Shown here: piece by piece, positions 25,534 to 33,563 of the stretch
Layout of the letters: every line of letters begins with the position of its first letter
How positions within the stretch are numbered: position 1 is the stretch's first letter
From: a virus
Reading direction: 5' to 3' (one strand)
Length of the DNA: 64,000 nucleotides
IMG/VR virus record: IMGVR_UViG_3300036820_000010
Coordinates: 20,581 to 84,580 of that record
Made by a program: the position numbers and the translations under genes
The notes under the pieces: generated by a model
The model's database searches: none
Told to the model about the DNA's origin: nothing
Seen by the model: only the letters and a program-made list of their open reading frames with translations

Positions 25534-25909
25534 CGAACTTCTCCCGGTTGACAGGTTCACCGTTGAGGGTATAGACGAGGAACAGGCCTCCCTTGCAGTG
25601 ACAAGGGGAGAACATGGACTTGTCCTCGGTGTAAGCAACGGTCTCGCACCCGCAGTCAAAGCACTTCATGACTGCGTTGCAAGGAGTAGGAGCCTCAGAT
25701 CCCGGGGATGACCCCTCAGTTGTGATCCCGACCACTCCATCGTCAGGTAGAGATAAGACCATGATCAAGGCCTGCCTCATCTTAGAACCCATGTTCAGGA
25801 TACGAACTGCCTGATCTTCTCCTGGATGCTCCTCGTCTAGAAAAATCAGGTTCTTCTTACCCGCAGTAGTCTCAACCCAGATGTATCCGTTCCTATCTAA
25901 ATCAATCAT
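25511..25909 (-). CDS. Zinc-ribbon-like small protein
   Basis: 132 residues. C-terminal half has a Cys set (MKCFDCGCETVAYTEDK, FSPCHCKGGLFLVY) suggesting a zinc ribbon. N-terminal half is mixed alpha/beta. Coupled to the helicase gene by a 4-nt overlap. Function unknown. Confidence 0.55.
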   Translation of the reverse strand: MIDLDRNGYIWVETTAGKKNLIFLDEEHPGEDQAVRILNMGSKMRQALIMVLSLPDDGVVGITTEGSSPGSEAPTPCNAVMKCFDCGCETVAYTEDKSMFSPCHCKGGLFLVYTLNGEPVNREKFGVETPSH

Positions 25910-27609
25910 GGGACTCCTGTCAAATTTCTCAGAATAGACGCTAGGTCAGCATTCGAGATCTTCGAGATCGAAGGCAACTTTCCGGCTAGGTTACTCTCGA
26001 CTAAATCATCAATCGTGTTCATCGCCTTGAGGGTGATGATCAAGGGAGAATGCTTCAGTCCGATTCTCAACACCCGGTGCAACGACTGCACATAGTCGTC
26101 AGCCGCCCAGGTCTTGTCCAAATAGACCATGGTCCTGGTGTTCTGCAAGTTTTGCCCGAAGCGCCCAACTGGGATCGACAGGATCAAGATGTCTGTCTCA
26201 CCTGCCTTGTAGCGGGCGAGTTTCTCCTCGTTCTCACGAGACCCCTTGTCTGAAGTCGCTCCGTGTACCCAGTCTACCCGCAGGGACATCCCTTTCCAGC
26301 CTAGCTTGGTCGCAACGTCGGACTGAAGAAGACGCTCCTTCAAGGCCCCGGCTGACGGAAGCCAATTCGTCCAGATGACACAAGGAAAGTCGAAACTGCG
26401 AGCAGTGATCATGTCCACGATCGCGTCCGCCTTGCAAGACGAGTGCTCTCCCCCGATGTTGATCGTGTCAGTAGTAATCTGCTGCAAGCGGATGAGCTGA
26501 GCCAGGACAGTCGAGGCTTGGACCTTGACCCCGTTGTCCAAGGTAGCCGTGAACTTGGTCAACATGTCTGAGTACGCGTCTAACTGCTTGCGAGTCAGAG
26601 TAACCTCGACCAACTGCGGGATCGCCTGTGGGAGTTGGGAGTACACCTCTGCCTGATTCCTAACAAACATCAGGTCTGAGAAATCAGCATTCAAGTCTCG
26701 GTCCTCCCTCGACCCCTCGATCACGGTCCCCCAGATGCCTTGGTCAACCCAGGTGTAGCGATTCGCAAACCTCCAGAAGGAGCGCAAACCCCCAGGTTCA
26801 CACAGGTGCAGTTGCGTCCACAGGTCGTCAGCATATCTGGTCGAAGGAGACCCCGTCAGTTCCCACCATCTGTCAGCAAAAGGCCTGAGTTTCAGAAGAG
26901 ACTTGAACCTGCGTGTCTGGCGATTCTTGACCAAAACCGACTCATCGACGATGACCAGATCCCAATGCCGCAGGAAAGTATCTAAACGTTTTCCGACGAC
27001 AGTGTCCCAGTTGGTCACGTACCAGCCTTCTTCTAAGGGAGGATCCTTCTCTAGACGAACCAAACGAGTATCAGGAGCAAACCACTTCTGTTCCTCGGTT
27101 ACCCACTGGGAGACTAGATCCTTAATCGTGAAGACCAGTACTGACTTGAGACGAAGGCGCCTACCCGACAGGAGCGAGACGAGAGTCTTGCCTAGACCAG
27201 GACTCAAGACCAACATCTGACCTGGCTTGGGATCCTGCACCAACCTGTCCGAAGCCTCCTTCTGGAAGTCGTACAGACGGGAGTAAACTGCACGGAGAGA
27301 CGCGATCTCTCCGGTAGACCCCATCTTCTCGACATCTTGTGCAGGGGTATAGATTTTCGTGGAGAGACGACGTCTCGCTGCGTCAGTGACTTCCATCCGG
27401 GGAAAAATCTCTAGGGCAGTCAATGCGTAAACCTGCAGGTCTGGCATCGTGTACTCACCACGAGACTTGTTCCAGGTCACCTGCAACCTGTCCCGAATCA
27501 ATTTGGGAGTTGTCGCAGGTGGACGGAACCGAAAGAGTTTCCCGTCATGGTCAAGGCGCCCGGTGAAGGGGAGGGTGGGCACTTTGCCCACCCCAGGTGC
27601 TACCCCCAC
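25906..27609 (-). CDS. SNF2/SF2-type DEAD-box-like helicase
   Basis: 567 residues from a GTG at 27609. Motif I LVLSPGLGKTLVSLL, motif II DLVIVDESVLVKN (DES), motif III ELTGSPST, then a second RecA lobe with QNLQNTRTMVYLDKTWAADD and YVQSLHRVLRIG (motif VI). The N-terminal ~115 residues resemble the HARP-like/accessory part of SMARCAL-type enzymes. A dsDNA translocase remodelling forks or aiding recombination is likely. The stop of the acidic upstream gene overlaps its start. Confidence 0.87.
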   Translation of the reverse strand: MGVAPGVGKVPTLPFTGRLDHDGKLFRFRPPATTPKLIRDRLQVTWNKSRGEYTMPDLQVYALTALEIFPRMEVTDAARRRLSTKIYTPAQDVEKMGSTGEIASLRAVYSRLYDFQKEASDRLVQDPKPGQMLVLSPGLGKTLVSLLSGRRLRLKSVLVFTIKDLVSQWVTEEQKWFAPDTRLVRLEKDPPLEEGWYVTNWDTVVGKRLDTFLRHWDLVIVDESVLVKNRQTRRFKSLLKLRPFADRWWELTGSPSTRYADDLWTQLHLCEPGGLRSFWRFANRYTWVDQGIWGTVIEGSREDRDLNADFSDLMFVRNQAEVYSQLPQAIPQLVEVTLTRKQLDAYSDMLTKFTATLDNGVKVQASTVLAQLIRLQQITTDTINIGGEHSSCKADAIVDMITARSFDFPCVIWTNWLPSAGALKERLLQSDVATKLGWKGMSLRVDWVHGATSDKGSRENEEKLARYKAGETDILILSIPVGRFGQNLQNTRTMVYLDKTWAADDYVQSLHRVLRIGLKHSPLIITLKAMNTIDDLVESNLAGKLPSISKISNADLASILRNLTGVP

Positions 27610-28157
27610 TACGCAGAGTCAATCTTACGGTAGTGGGTGTCGAGACGATACCCAACCGGCTGTTCCTCTGTCCGCCTCCCAAACGGGGACACCCCAACTG
27701 AGTGCGAGCAGTGGGGGCAACGAATCCTCTTCTTGCGATAGTCCCAAGGGTTCCTGTCCCTCAGGACTGCTCCGTGCAGGATCTCAAGGCTTTCCTCCTC
27801 GACATCGAGGCCTGATCCCTCACACTTGACATGGTTCGGGTGCTCGCGCAGGAACTTCCCCCGAGCAGGATTGTCCTCGTCTATCTCTTCCGACTCGGAC
27901 TCGTCCTCACCCCCGTCAGACTCTGACTCTCCTTCGTCGAGGTCGACTTCAGTCTCATCGTCGACCAGGTCGGAGTCCTCCCCGTCTTCGGTTTCAGGAT
28001 CTAGGTCGTCGTCACGCTCTTCTGCCATCGAGTCCTCCTCAGAAGTTTGATCTCCCGGAGGAACTATGGCCGGGGCGGCCGCTATCTCCTCTACTCGCGC
28101 CCGTCGCCTTTCTTCTGCCCTTCTCGCCTTCTCCTCCGGGGACAGTGCTTTTGTCAT
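27609..28157 (-). CDS. Acidic protein with C-terminal zinc ribbon
   Basis: 182 residues. A basic start (EEKARRAEERRRARVEE), then an extreme Asp/Glu/Ser tract (~40-100), then a Cys-containing C-terminal domain (VKCEGSGLDVEEES, RIRCPHCSHSVGVSPFG). It might mimic nucleic acid or bind basic proteins. Coupled by 4-nt overlap upstream and shared stop/start with the helicase. No known family. Confidence 0.55.
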   Translation of the reverse strand: MTKALSPEEKARRAEERRRARVEEIAAAPAIVPPGDQTSEEDSMAEERDDDLDPETEDGEDSDLVDDETEVDLDEGESESDGGEDESESEEIDEDNPARGKFLREHPNHVKCEGSGLDVEEESLEILHGAVLRDRNPWDYRKKRIRCPHCSHSVGVSPFGRRTEEQPVGYRLDTHYRKIDSA

Positions 28158-28474
28158 CCTAACAGCTCCTGACTGTTTACTTGACGGGAATCCTCGAGGC
28201 GTTTCTGTTCCTCAACTGCGATTCGACGCAGGTCCTCGAACACCACCTCAAGTTCAAGTTCTAGGTCCATATACTTGTGGGCGACTGCTTTCGGGGACAA
28301 CTCCATCACGGACATCCACTTCTGGATCGTCCCCCGTGACAAGTCGAGTTGGTCTCCTACCTCCTGGTAAGTCAAACCCCGCTCCCAGTACAAACGCCTC
28401 AACACCCACTCGATTGGGCCTCGACGTCTCTCAACCTCCAGCATGGCTTGGGTCTTCGGGTACTCGGGCATCAC
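28154..28474 (-). CDS. Helix-turn-helix DNA-binding protein
   Basis: 106 residues. HTH of the sigma-region-4/terminase-small style: RGLTYQEVGDQLDLSRGTIQ followed by KWMSVMELSPKAVA, then a charged C-terminal helix. GTG at 28474 or ATG at 28471 can start it. Could regulate this operon or bind replication sites. Confidence 0.65.
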   Translation of the reverse strand: MMPEYPKTQAMLEVERRRGPIEWVLRRLYWERGLTYQEVGDQLDLSRGTIQKWMSVMELSPKAVAHKYMDLELELEVVFEDLRRIAVEEQKRLEDSRQVNSQELLG

Positions 28475-28677
28475 CCGACTTCCCAGCCTAGAGCCTGCTC
28501 AGGGGATACTGCTGACTGCACTCGAACTCCGGGATACCTAGCATTACGAGACTTTTTGTACTTCCGACGAATCTCATCCCCAACCTCTTTGCCTGAAGTA
28601 GCAGTTCGAAAGGGACCGATCGGAGGAGACTCATGCCCCTCCTTATCCCAGATCATGGTCAAAACGTAGACGGTCAC
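28471..28677 (-). CDS. Small hypothetical protein
   Basis: 68 residues from a GTG at 28677 overlapping the VWA protein stop (GTGA). Begins MTVYVLTMIWDKEGHESPP and has a basic patch (RRKYKKSRNARYPG). No family recognised. Confidence 0.5.
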   Translation of the reverse strand: MTVYVLTMIWDKEGHESPPIGPFRTATSGKEVGDEIRRKYKKSRNARYPGVRVQSAVSPEQALGWEVG

Positions 28678-30020
28678 CTCCGAATCATCTCCTTCTGGAC
28701 GGGCCCGACCACTTGCCCGAAAGTCGGAGTACGACGCGCACCGTGAATCTCCTCGGTCGTCAACCACAGGGTCGGAATCTTCGGGTCAACTGCTTGAGAA
28801 ACACTCCACTCCATGTCAGTGACGATGATGAGCCACTCGTAGTTACCTTCCTTGGCTATCTCGGCGATCGAGGGAGACAGGTCAGTTCCACCACGCCCTT
28901 GCCACTCTAGGGGAATCTGCATCGGGAAGTCAAAACGACTGAAGGTACGATCAGCACCCACGATCGTCCGCGTATCCGCCTGGCGCATGCGCACCTTGCA
29001 GTCAGGAAAGATCTGAAGCGCCCTCTCGATGAAGGTAATAGCCACCTGGCAGTCAGAAGAGTCCATCGACCCTGACGTGTCCACCAAGACCATACCCTCG
29101 CCCAATTCTCTAGCCCGAAGAGACGGAAGTATCACGTCACTCCGGTAGACACTCCTCCGGTTAGGCCGAGAGTACGAGGTGCGGGTCGGCGCGTACCGAG
29201 TCATGAACTGCTTCAAGAGAGACTCAACATCGATCTTCGCCTCGGTCTCGACCCTCGAAACTTCCTTAACCCAACCCGGAAGGTTCCCGCAGTTCTTCGA
29301 GGTCATCACCCCAGTCGCGACCCGGTCTTCCCACTCCTCCTTGGCCTGGGCGACGTTCTTCTTCTTCTGCGCGTCAGATCGATTGTCCTCGCCTGACTGA
29401 GACGACTCTGAACCCGGAGTAGTACTTTGGGCCTGACTCGTCTGCCCCTGCCTGTCACCCTCTCCCTCGGCCTTGCCTGAGATCGAAGGGTGCGGCATGA
29501 CTTCTCCGACCGAGACAGGAGTACCCTGGCCCTGGCCTTGGCCTTGACCTTGACCTTCCTGGCCTTTCATCTCCTCGGCTATCTTCTGCAAGAGATCCTT
29601 CAACTGCTCGTAGTACCACTCGGCCGAACGACCTGCCTCGACATCCCGGAACCTACCTACCTCGGGTACACAACCCAACCGCATCACGATTCCGGTCGGG
29701 TCGCAGTACTCCTTGATGTAGTAGTTCAGGGCGAGGTCAGCGGCCAGGTTCCACTCCTGGGCCGGGATCTGCCCGAACCTGAAGTGATGACCTAGGAACA
29801 GGTGACCCGCCTCATGCAGGATGATCTCCTGGACATCTCGAATCGACATCTTGTCGATGAAATCCGAGTTGTAGTACAGGTGAACTCCATCGGTCGCAGC
29901 CGTCGTGATCACGAGACTCCTGATCTCGACAACTTGCAACGCTGAGATCATGGCCGCGAAGTACGGGTGATGGTCGTAGACGTGATCGAAGCCTCTACGG
30001 ATTTTATCTCGTGCCTTCAT
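28674..30020 (-). CDS. VWA-domain protein with zincin-like HEAGH motif (DUF2201-type)
   Basis: 448 residues. N-terminal putative metallopeptidase segment with HEAGHLFLGHH (zinc His69, Glu70, His73), as in DUF2201 proteins. Residues ~145-225 are Gly/Gln/Ser-rich with a GQ repeat. The C-terminal von Willebrand A domain has a full MIDAS: D314-T-S-G-S318, GGTD and VTDMEW. In bacteria such proteins work with MoxR AAA+ ATPases, and a MoxR gene lies 4.5 kb upstream in the same strand. A TATAAT box sits exactly 6 nt before its ATG, implying a leaderless mRNA. Confidence 0.87.
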   Translation of the reverse strand: MKARDKIRRGFDHVYDHHPYFAAMISALQVVEIRSLVITTAATDGVHLYYNSDFIDKMSIRDVQEIILHEAGHLFLGHHFRFGQIPAQEWNLAADLALNYYIKEYCDPTGIVMRLGCVPEVGRFRDVEAGRSAEWYYEQLKDLLQKIAEEMKGQEGQGQGQGQGQGTPVSVGEVMPHPSISGKAEGEGDRQGQTSQAQSTTPGSESSQSGEDNRSDAQKKKNVAQAKEEWEDRVATGVMTSKNCGNLPGWVKEVSRVETEAKIDVESLLKQFMTRYAPTRTSYSRPNRRSVYRSDVILPSLRARELGEGMVLVDTSGSMDSSDCQVAITFIERALQIFPDCKVRMRQADTRTIVGADRTFSRFDFPMQIPLEWQGRGGTDLSPSIAEIAKEGNYEWLIIVTDMEWSVSQAVDPKIPTLWLTTEEIHGARRTPTFGQVVGPVQKEMIRR

Positions 30021-30026
30021 GCTTTA

Positions 30027-30052
30027 ATTATAGTACATGCAGGAGGGGCCTG
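30027..30052 (-). promoter_or_regulatory. Promoter and inverted repeat before VWA gene
   Basis: Minus-strand TATAAT (30032-30027) lies 6 nt from the ATG. Just upstream, TGCAGG/CCTGCA with a 5-nt loop overlaps the -35 position; read rightward it is followed by TTTTT. It may be an operator for the VWA promoter or a terminator. Confidence 0.5.
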
Positions 30053-30128
30053 CACAGTTTTTCTAACTTAAATTGAGAAGAAGGAGACCCTCCTAGAGAA
30101 GGCCCCCCTCCTGAATTCTTAAGAAAAA

Positions 30129-30689
30129 CTACGGAGCAGTCGTCGTCCAAACTCCAGGCGTCGAGTCGAACCCCGAGTCGGCAGTCCAGTGAACGGTACT
30201 GACACTGACTCCGTTGGGCAGTTCGAAGGCGACTAGACCCTTCAAGGAAGTACCGGGCGTGAGGTTGAAGTCACCCCCATCGAAGTTGGTTCCCTCAGAC
30301 AGAGACCCGATATACTCCTGGTAGACCTGACCGTTGCTCCCGATTATCGTAGCGTCGTTGTTGGCATCGTCGTTGACGGTACCCGAGACCCCGGTCAGGG
30401 TGAACATAGCACCCACGAACCTATCTCCATTGTCAGGAACAGTGAACTCATCCGCTCCCTGGGCAGGATCGATGACCTGGGTGAGCTGCACGGTGTAGAC
30501 GTTCCCCTGGCTATCGGTCACCTGGAAGGTTCCACCGATTTGCTGGGGACCTGCGGGCGGAGTTGGAGTCGACTTGGCCTGAGACCCTGACTTAGGCGGG
30601 TTGACAGAAGCCGTCGGACTCACCGTCCCGCACCCGGCCACGAACAGGGCAGCGACAAAGGCTACCGCAATCACGATTATCTTGGTCAT
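30129..30689 (-). CDS. Secreted lipoprotein, DUF4352-like
   Basis: 186 residues from the ATG at 30689 (MTKIIVIAVAFVAALFVAGC). A lipobox (FVAGC) follows a clean signal helix, then a Thr/Pro/Ser linker and a beta-sandwich domain resembling DUF4352/immunoglobulin-like proteins. It would be anchored on the outer face of the host membrane during infection. Phage lipoproteins often block superinfecting phage; that role is inference. Located between the VWA gene and the coiled-coil gene. Confidence 0.75.
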   Translation of the reverse strand: MTKIIVIAVAFVAALFVAGCGTVSPTASVNPPKSGSQAKSTPTPPAGPQQIGGTFQVTDSQGNVYTVQLTQVIDPAQGADEFTVPDNGDRFVGAMFTLTGVSGTVNDDANNDATIIGSNGQVYQEYIGSLSEGTNFDGGDFNLTPGTSLKGLVAFELPNGVSVSTVHWTADSGFDSTPGVWTTTAP

Positions 30690-30750
30690 TCGCTTTCGAC
30701 CTCCTAGGGTCATTCCGAGGTTACCTGGGCCAGAACTGTTCAAGAGGGGA

Positions 30751-30773
30751 AGCGAGGCCCCTTAGGCCTCGCT
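30751..30773 (-). terminator. Hairpin at the end of the coiled-coil gene
   Basis: AGCGAGGCC/GGCCTCGCT, 9 bp with a 5-nt loop, overlapping the TAA of the preceding gene and followed on the minus strand by a pyrimidine-rich TTCCCCTCTTG. Probable intrinsic terminator. Confidence 0.6.
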
Positions 30774-31628
30774 CTTGTCCCACCCACTGATGTCGTCGAG
30801 GATAGATCCTGCCTTGGACTGGAGACGCTCCTTGCCTCCCTCCTCCGACCGAACCTCCTCGGCCGTCATCCCGCCGAGTTCCTTCGAGACCTTCTGGATC
30901 AGAGCGGTGATCTTGGGGTCGTTGGTCAGGTTCAGGGCGGGCGCCTGCTCCAGAAGAGCGTTCAGGGACTCAAGAGTCGTCTTGTGAACCCTCTCCCCCT
31001 TCGCGATCTTCGAGACAGCGTCGACCAGACGGTGGACGATGTCAGACGTCGCCTGCGCGATCTGCTTCTGGGTGTTGGCCACGACCCGGTCGCGAATCTC
31101 GTCCTGCACTTCCTGGGACACGTGACGTAGACGAAAGTCCTTGGACGGAAGAGGGGTCTCTTCGGTCTCGAAGGCAAAAGCGCTATCCATCTTCTCGACA
31201 CTCGGGAAGGGAACATCTTCAGCGACCGAGGGTCCGACCCTCTCAAGGTAGTTCTGGACCAGCTCGTCCCGCTGCGAGATGACCTTCTGCGCCTCGTCCA
31301 GATACTCCTGTTCGTACTTGCGCATCTCCGACATGAACTCTTGGTAAGAAGTAATCGGGAGGATCCGGAAGTCCTCGGACCAGGGGAGAGTCTTCTCCTT
31401 GAAGTAAGCCTTGGCCGCAGTGTAGACCCGGTTCAAGGGCCCGAGAACCGTCCACTGGATTACCTGGACGTACCCCTTGACCGAGGCCTTGTCCGCCTCC
31501 AACGACTCCGCCGCCGCCGAGGTGACCGTCTTGCTCGAGGTCAGGACTCCAAGTTGCGTGATCCTGAGGCGAACCAGGATCGCATCCCGAGACAGATCGA
31601 ACGAAGAAGGCGAGTTCTGCACGTACAT
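30762..31628 (-). CDS. Helical coiled-coil protein, possible MoxR-VWA partner
   Basis: 288 residues from ATG 31628, preceded by AGGAG. Mostly alpha-helical and charged with long heptad-like segments (YEQEYLDEAQKVISQRDELV; VQDEIRDRVVANTQKQIAQA). Soluble, no Cys. It stands between the VWA lipoprotein group and the MoxR gene and shares a near-identical promoter with MoxR. Third-component helical proteins accompany some MoxR-VWA pairs, so that role is suggested. No domain can be named with confidence. Confidence 0.6.
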   Translation of the reverse strand: MYVQNSPSSFDLSRDAILVRLRITQLGVLTSSKTVTSAAAESLEADKASVKGYVQVIQWTVLGPLNRVYTAAKAYFKEKTLPWSEDFRILPITSYQEFMSEMRKYEQEYLDEAQKVISQRDELVQNYLERVGPSVAEDVPFPSVEKMDSAFAFETEETPLPSKDFRLRHVSQEVQDEIRDRVVANTQKQIAQATSDIVHRLVDAVSKIAKGERVHKTTLESLNALLEQAPALNLTNDPKITALIQKVSKELGGMTAEEVRSEEGGKERLQSKAGSILDDISGWDKSEA

Positions 31629-31662
31629 GACTCCTTTTCTAGAATTCCGCTTAACATCTATT

Positions 31663-31691
31663 ATTATAAGGCACTCAGGAAGAAACTGCAA
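31663..31691 (-). promoter_or_regulatory. Promoter of the coiled-coil gene
   Basis: TTGCAG, 17-nt spacer, TATAAT on the minus strand. The stretch CTGAGTGCCT before the -10 and AATAGAT after it recur at the MoxR promoter (35731-35759), so the two genes are probably co-regulated. Confidence 0.65.
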
Positions 31692-31728
31692 GCAAAATCC
31701 TGACAAATTTAAGGAGAAAATAAAGAGA

Positions 31729-31749
31729 CCGGACCCCCTAGGGGCCCGG
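31729..31749 (-). terminator. Strong hairpin terminator after the secreted protein gene
   Basis: CCGGGCCCC pairs with GGGGTCCGG around a TAG loop; on the minus strand it is followed by TCTTTATTTTC. Ends transcription of the secreted Gly/Pro-rich gene. Confidence 0.7.
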
Positions 31750-31769
31750 CCTCCTTGTGATGGGGGGTC

Positions 31770-32231
31770 CTAGTTAGCCGGGTGTCCAGTATCCGGGAAA
31801 CCCGGAACCACAGGCGCTGTCTGCACCTGAGACCCGACAACTGCAGGAGTTCCCCCACCCGAGCCGGTTCCCGTCGTCTGCGTTGACGGGGGAGTCGGCG
31901 TCGAGGTCGGAGTTGGAGTAGAAGTTGGGACAGGCGTCGGAGTCGGAGTAGGCACAGGAGTTGGAGTAGCCGTCGGGGATGGGCAAGGGGTGGGCTTGAC
32001 GCAGTCGTGGTTGTTCCCACCCTGGTCATTTCCACCCTGCAGAATCACCCCATAAGTCTGACCCCCACAGTTCTTACCCCCGTTGCCTCCATTACCTCCC
32101 TGGCCACCGTTCCCCTGGTTGTTATTCCCACCGGAGAAGTTAGCACTCGCCGAGATAGAGAAGACAACTAAACCGACCAGGATTGCGGCCACCCCCAGGA
32201 TGACCTTGATTGACTTGAGACCTCTGATCAC
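31770..32231 (-). CDS. Secreted Gly/Asn- and Thr/Pro-repeat protein
   Basis: 153 residues from a GTG with AGGAGG upstream. A signal peptide or membrane anchor (IKVILGVAAILVGLVVFS, then ASA-N) leads into a GGN-repeat region (~33-60) with two Cys, a C-P-T-P region and ~45 residues of repeated T-P/S units, then a Gly/Thr linker and a C-terminus ending PGFPDTGHPAN. FPDTG resembles a sortase motif, but no hydrophobic tail follows. Likely exported to the cell wall of a Gram-positive host. Role unknown; possibly surface exclusion. Confidence 0.65.
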   Translation of the reverse strand: MIRGLKSIKVILGVAAILVGLVVFSISASANFSGGNNNQGNGGQGGNGGNGGKNCGGQTYGVILQGGNDQGGNNHDCVKPTPCPSPTATPTPVPTPTPTPVPTSTPTPTSTPTPPSTQTTGTGSGGGTPAVVGSQVQTAPVVPGFPDTGHPAN

Positions 32232-32294
32232 TGCAACCTCCTCAGGTTTTCTATTCCGTACTGCCCCAGGATGATATCGGATCCACCAACTTAG

Positions 32295-32971
32295 ATTTTA
32301 AGGAGGGCACCCAAGATTTTTAGGCCTTGGGCGCCCGGAAGGAAGGGAGTCAACCTTGGTTAGGACCTCGACACCGAGATCTTCGATCAGGCCCGTCTGC
32401 CTAGGCACTAAGTGAAAAACAGTCAACCCTTAACGCAGAGTGCACTTCCGACTGGGGGTGTATAGTTTCACTCCTAGACCTGCTGCAGCATTTCAGCAGA
32501 AAGGCCCGATCGAAGTAGACAGTAAGAAGCGGGGAGCGAGATTCCTGAAAGCCAGAAAGTTAAGGAAAGGCAGTGTTTCGGGGTGAGAGTCCCCCCTACT
32601 AAGGGCCTTTCCCCGTCCCAACTCTACTCAATCTCAGCCGGACGACAGTGACCCCTAACTTCATCACCTGCCCGGGACTCCCCTGAGGCAGCTCGAGCTT
32701 ACCTCTTGCTGTCTACCTACCGGATTGACTTGTCACCTATTTCGGTTGGATAGACAGGCCTACTCATCCTCCCCGGGACACTCAAGTTGTAAACTAAGTC
32801 AACCCTAGATACCTGAGTAAGGGGGGAGTTTCGACACTTTCAGACTATCTACCCAACCCATCCGCAATCGAACTCGCGGACAAGGTGGAGGAAGCGCGGG
32901 TCCTATGACCAAAGACCCAAGCATGGGAACCTACCTTGCCTCCCCCACCTTGTCCGCGTATTCAACTGACA
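32295..32971 (-). ncRNA. Candidate large structured noncoding RNA
   Basis: A ~675-nt gap without a credible gene, bounded on the minus strand by a consensus promoter (32978-33006) and a hairpin terminator (32305-32336). Readable helices: a 14-bp pair CGCGGACAAGGTGG/CCACCTTGTCCGCG (32875-32888 with 32945-32958), a 7-bp pair CTGTCTA/TAGACAG (32709-32715 with 32751-32757), an 8-bp pair GGAAAGGC/GCCTTTCC (32564-32571 with 32605-32612) closing a GGGG/CCCC hairpin, a CTGCTG/CAGCAG hairpin, and a 13-bp long-range helix with one wobble (32389-32401 with 32503-32515). Size and architecture recall large ornate phage RNAs such as ROOL or GOLLD; identity with either is not shown. Confidence 0.6.
32305..32336 (-). 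terminator. Terminator of the noncoding RNA
   Basis: GGGCGCCCAAG/CTTGGGTGCCC, 11 positions with one mismatch and a 10-nt loop, followed on the minus strand by CCTTAAAATC. Confidence 0.55.
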
Positions 32972-32977
32972 ACTATG

Positions 32978-33006
32978 ATTATAGCGCCACCAAGCCTCGA
33001 ATGCAA
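32978..33006 (-). promoter_or_regulatory. Promoter of the noncoding RNA
   Basis: TTGCAT (-35), 17-nt spacer, TATAAT (-10) on the minus strand. No coding start follows within 700 nt. Confidence 0.65.
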
Positions 33007-33015
33007 CCGAAATCC

Positions 33016-33282
33016 TCAACTCTTTTCGTGGGCGCCCAAGGCCTTAAGACTACCCTGAGGCAAAGACTCGATATCGATGATCGGACCTGCCTCACCCGCG
33101 GCAGAGATATCAGGCACTCCCTCAGCAATGACCAGAATCTCGTAGTCTAGCCTCATCCTCTGACCCACAGACACCCAAGCCTCACCCCCGCCTATCACCT
33201 TGACCAGAACTCGAGAGCCTTCGATCTTACGGATCTCGACTTCTGCGACCGCATGCAACTCCCCTGAGACCCCAGACCTCAT
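33016..33282 (-). CDS. Hypothetical protein
   Basis: 88 residues, ATG sharing one base with the preceding TGA. Beta-rich (VEIRKIEGSRVLVKVIGGGE). Last gene before the RNA promoter, which lies just beyond its stop. No family recognised. Confidence 0.5.
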   Translation of the reverse strand: MRSGVSGELHAVAEVEIRKIEGSRVLVKVIGGGEAWVSVGQRMRLDYEILVIAEGVPDISAAGEAGPIIDIESLPQGSLKALGAHEKS

Positions 33283-33563
33283 CAGGACCTCCCGCTGTCA
33301 AGACTTGGAATATCAGGATGTCTTGAGAAGAACTCCTCGGAAGAGATCCTCAACAAGTGGAAGGAGACTACATCCTCGAGAAGGGAATAGTACCTGAGCA
33401 TCCATTCTTCTTGCCCGACAGCGATACCTTCCTCAACACCCTCCCGGTACCTCATCTCCTGGACTGTCTCGGGCCTCCTGATGACCAACTCATAATAGAC
33501 CTCAGGGTCAACCTCAACTACCCTGCCTGAGGAAAGATGCACAAAGTCTTTGTCCAGGGTCAT
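33282..33563 (-). CDS. Hypothetical protein
   Basis: 93 residues from the ATG at 33563 (MTLDKDFVHLSSGRV) overlapping the preceding stop by ATGA; earlier starts would extend far into the upstream gene. Tyr/Glu-rich helical part (EVYYELVIRRPETVQEMRYR). No family recognised. Confidence 0.5.
   Translation of the reverse strand: MTLDKDFVHLSSGRVVEVDPEVYYELVIRRPETVQEMRYREGVEEGIAVGQEEWMLRYYSLLEDVVSFHLLRISSEEFFSRHPDIPSLDSGRS

Noticed and set aside
32875-32958. tRNA-like stem with 7-bp GCGGACA/TGTCCGC ends
   Set aside because: There is no anticodon arm, T-loop or CCA; the 14-bp stem continues past an acceptor length. No tRNA was found anywhere.
32905-33150. 81-codon rightward frame across the noncoding RNA promoter
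   Set aside because: No ribosome site, no domain, and it crosses a consensus minus-strand promoter and a 14-bp inverted repeat.
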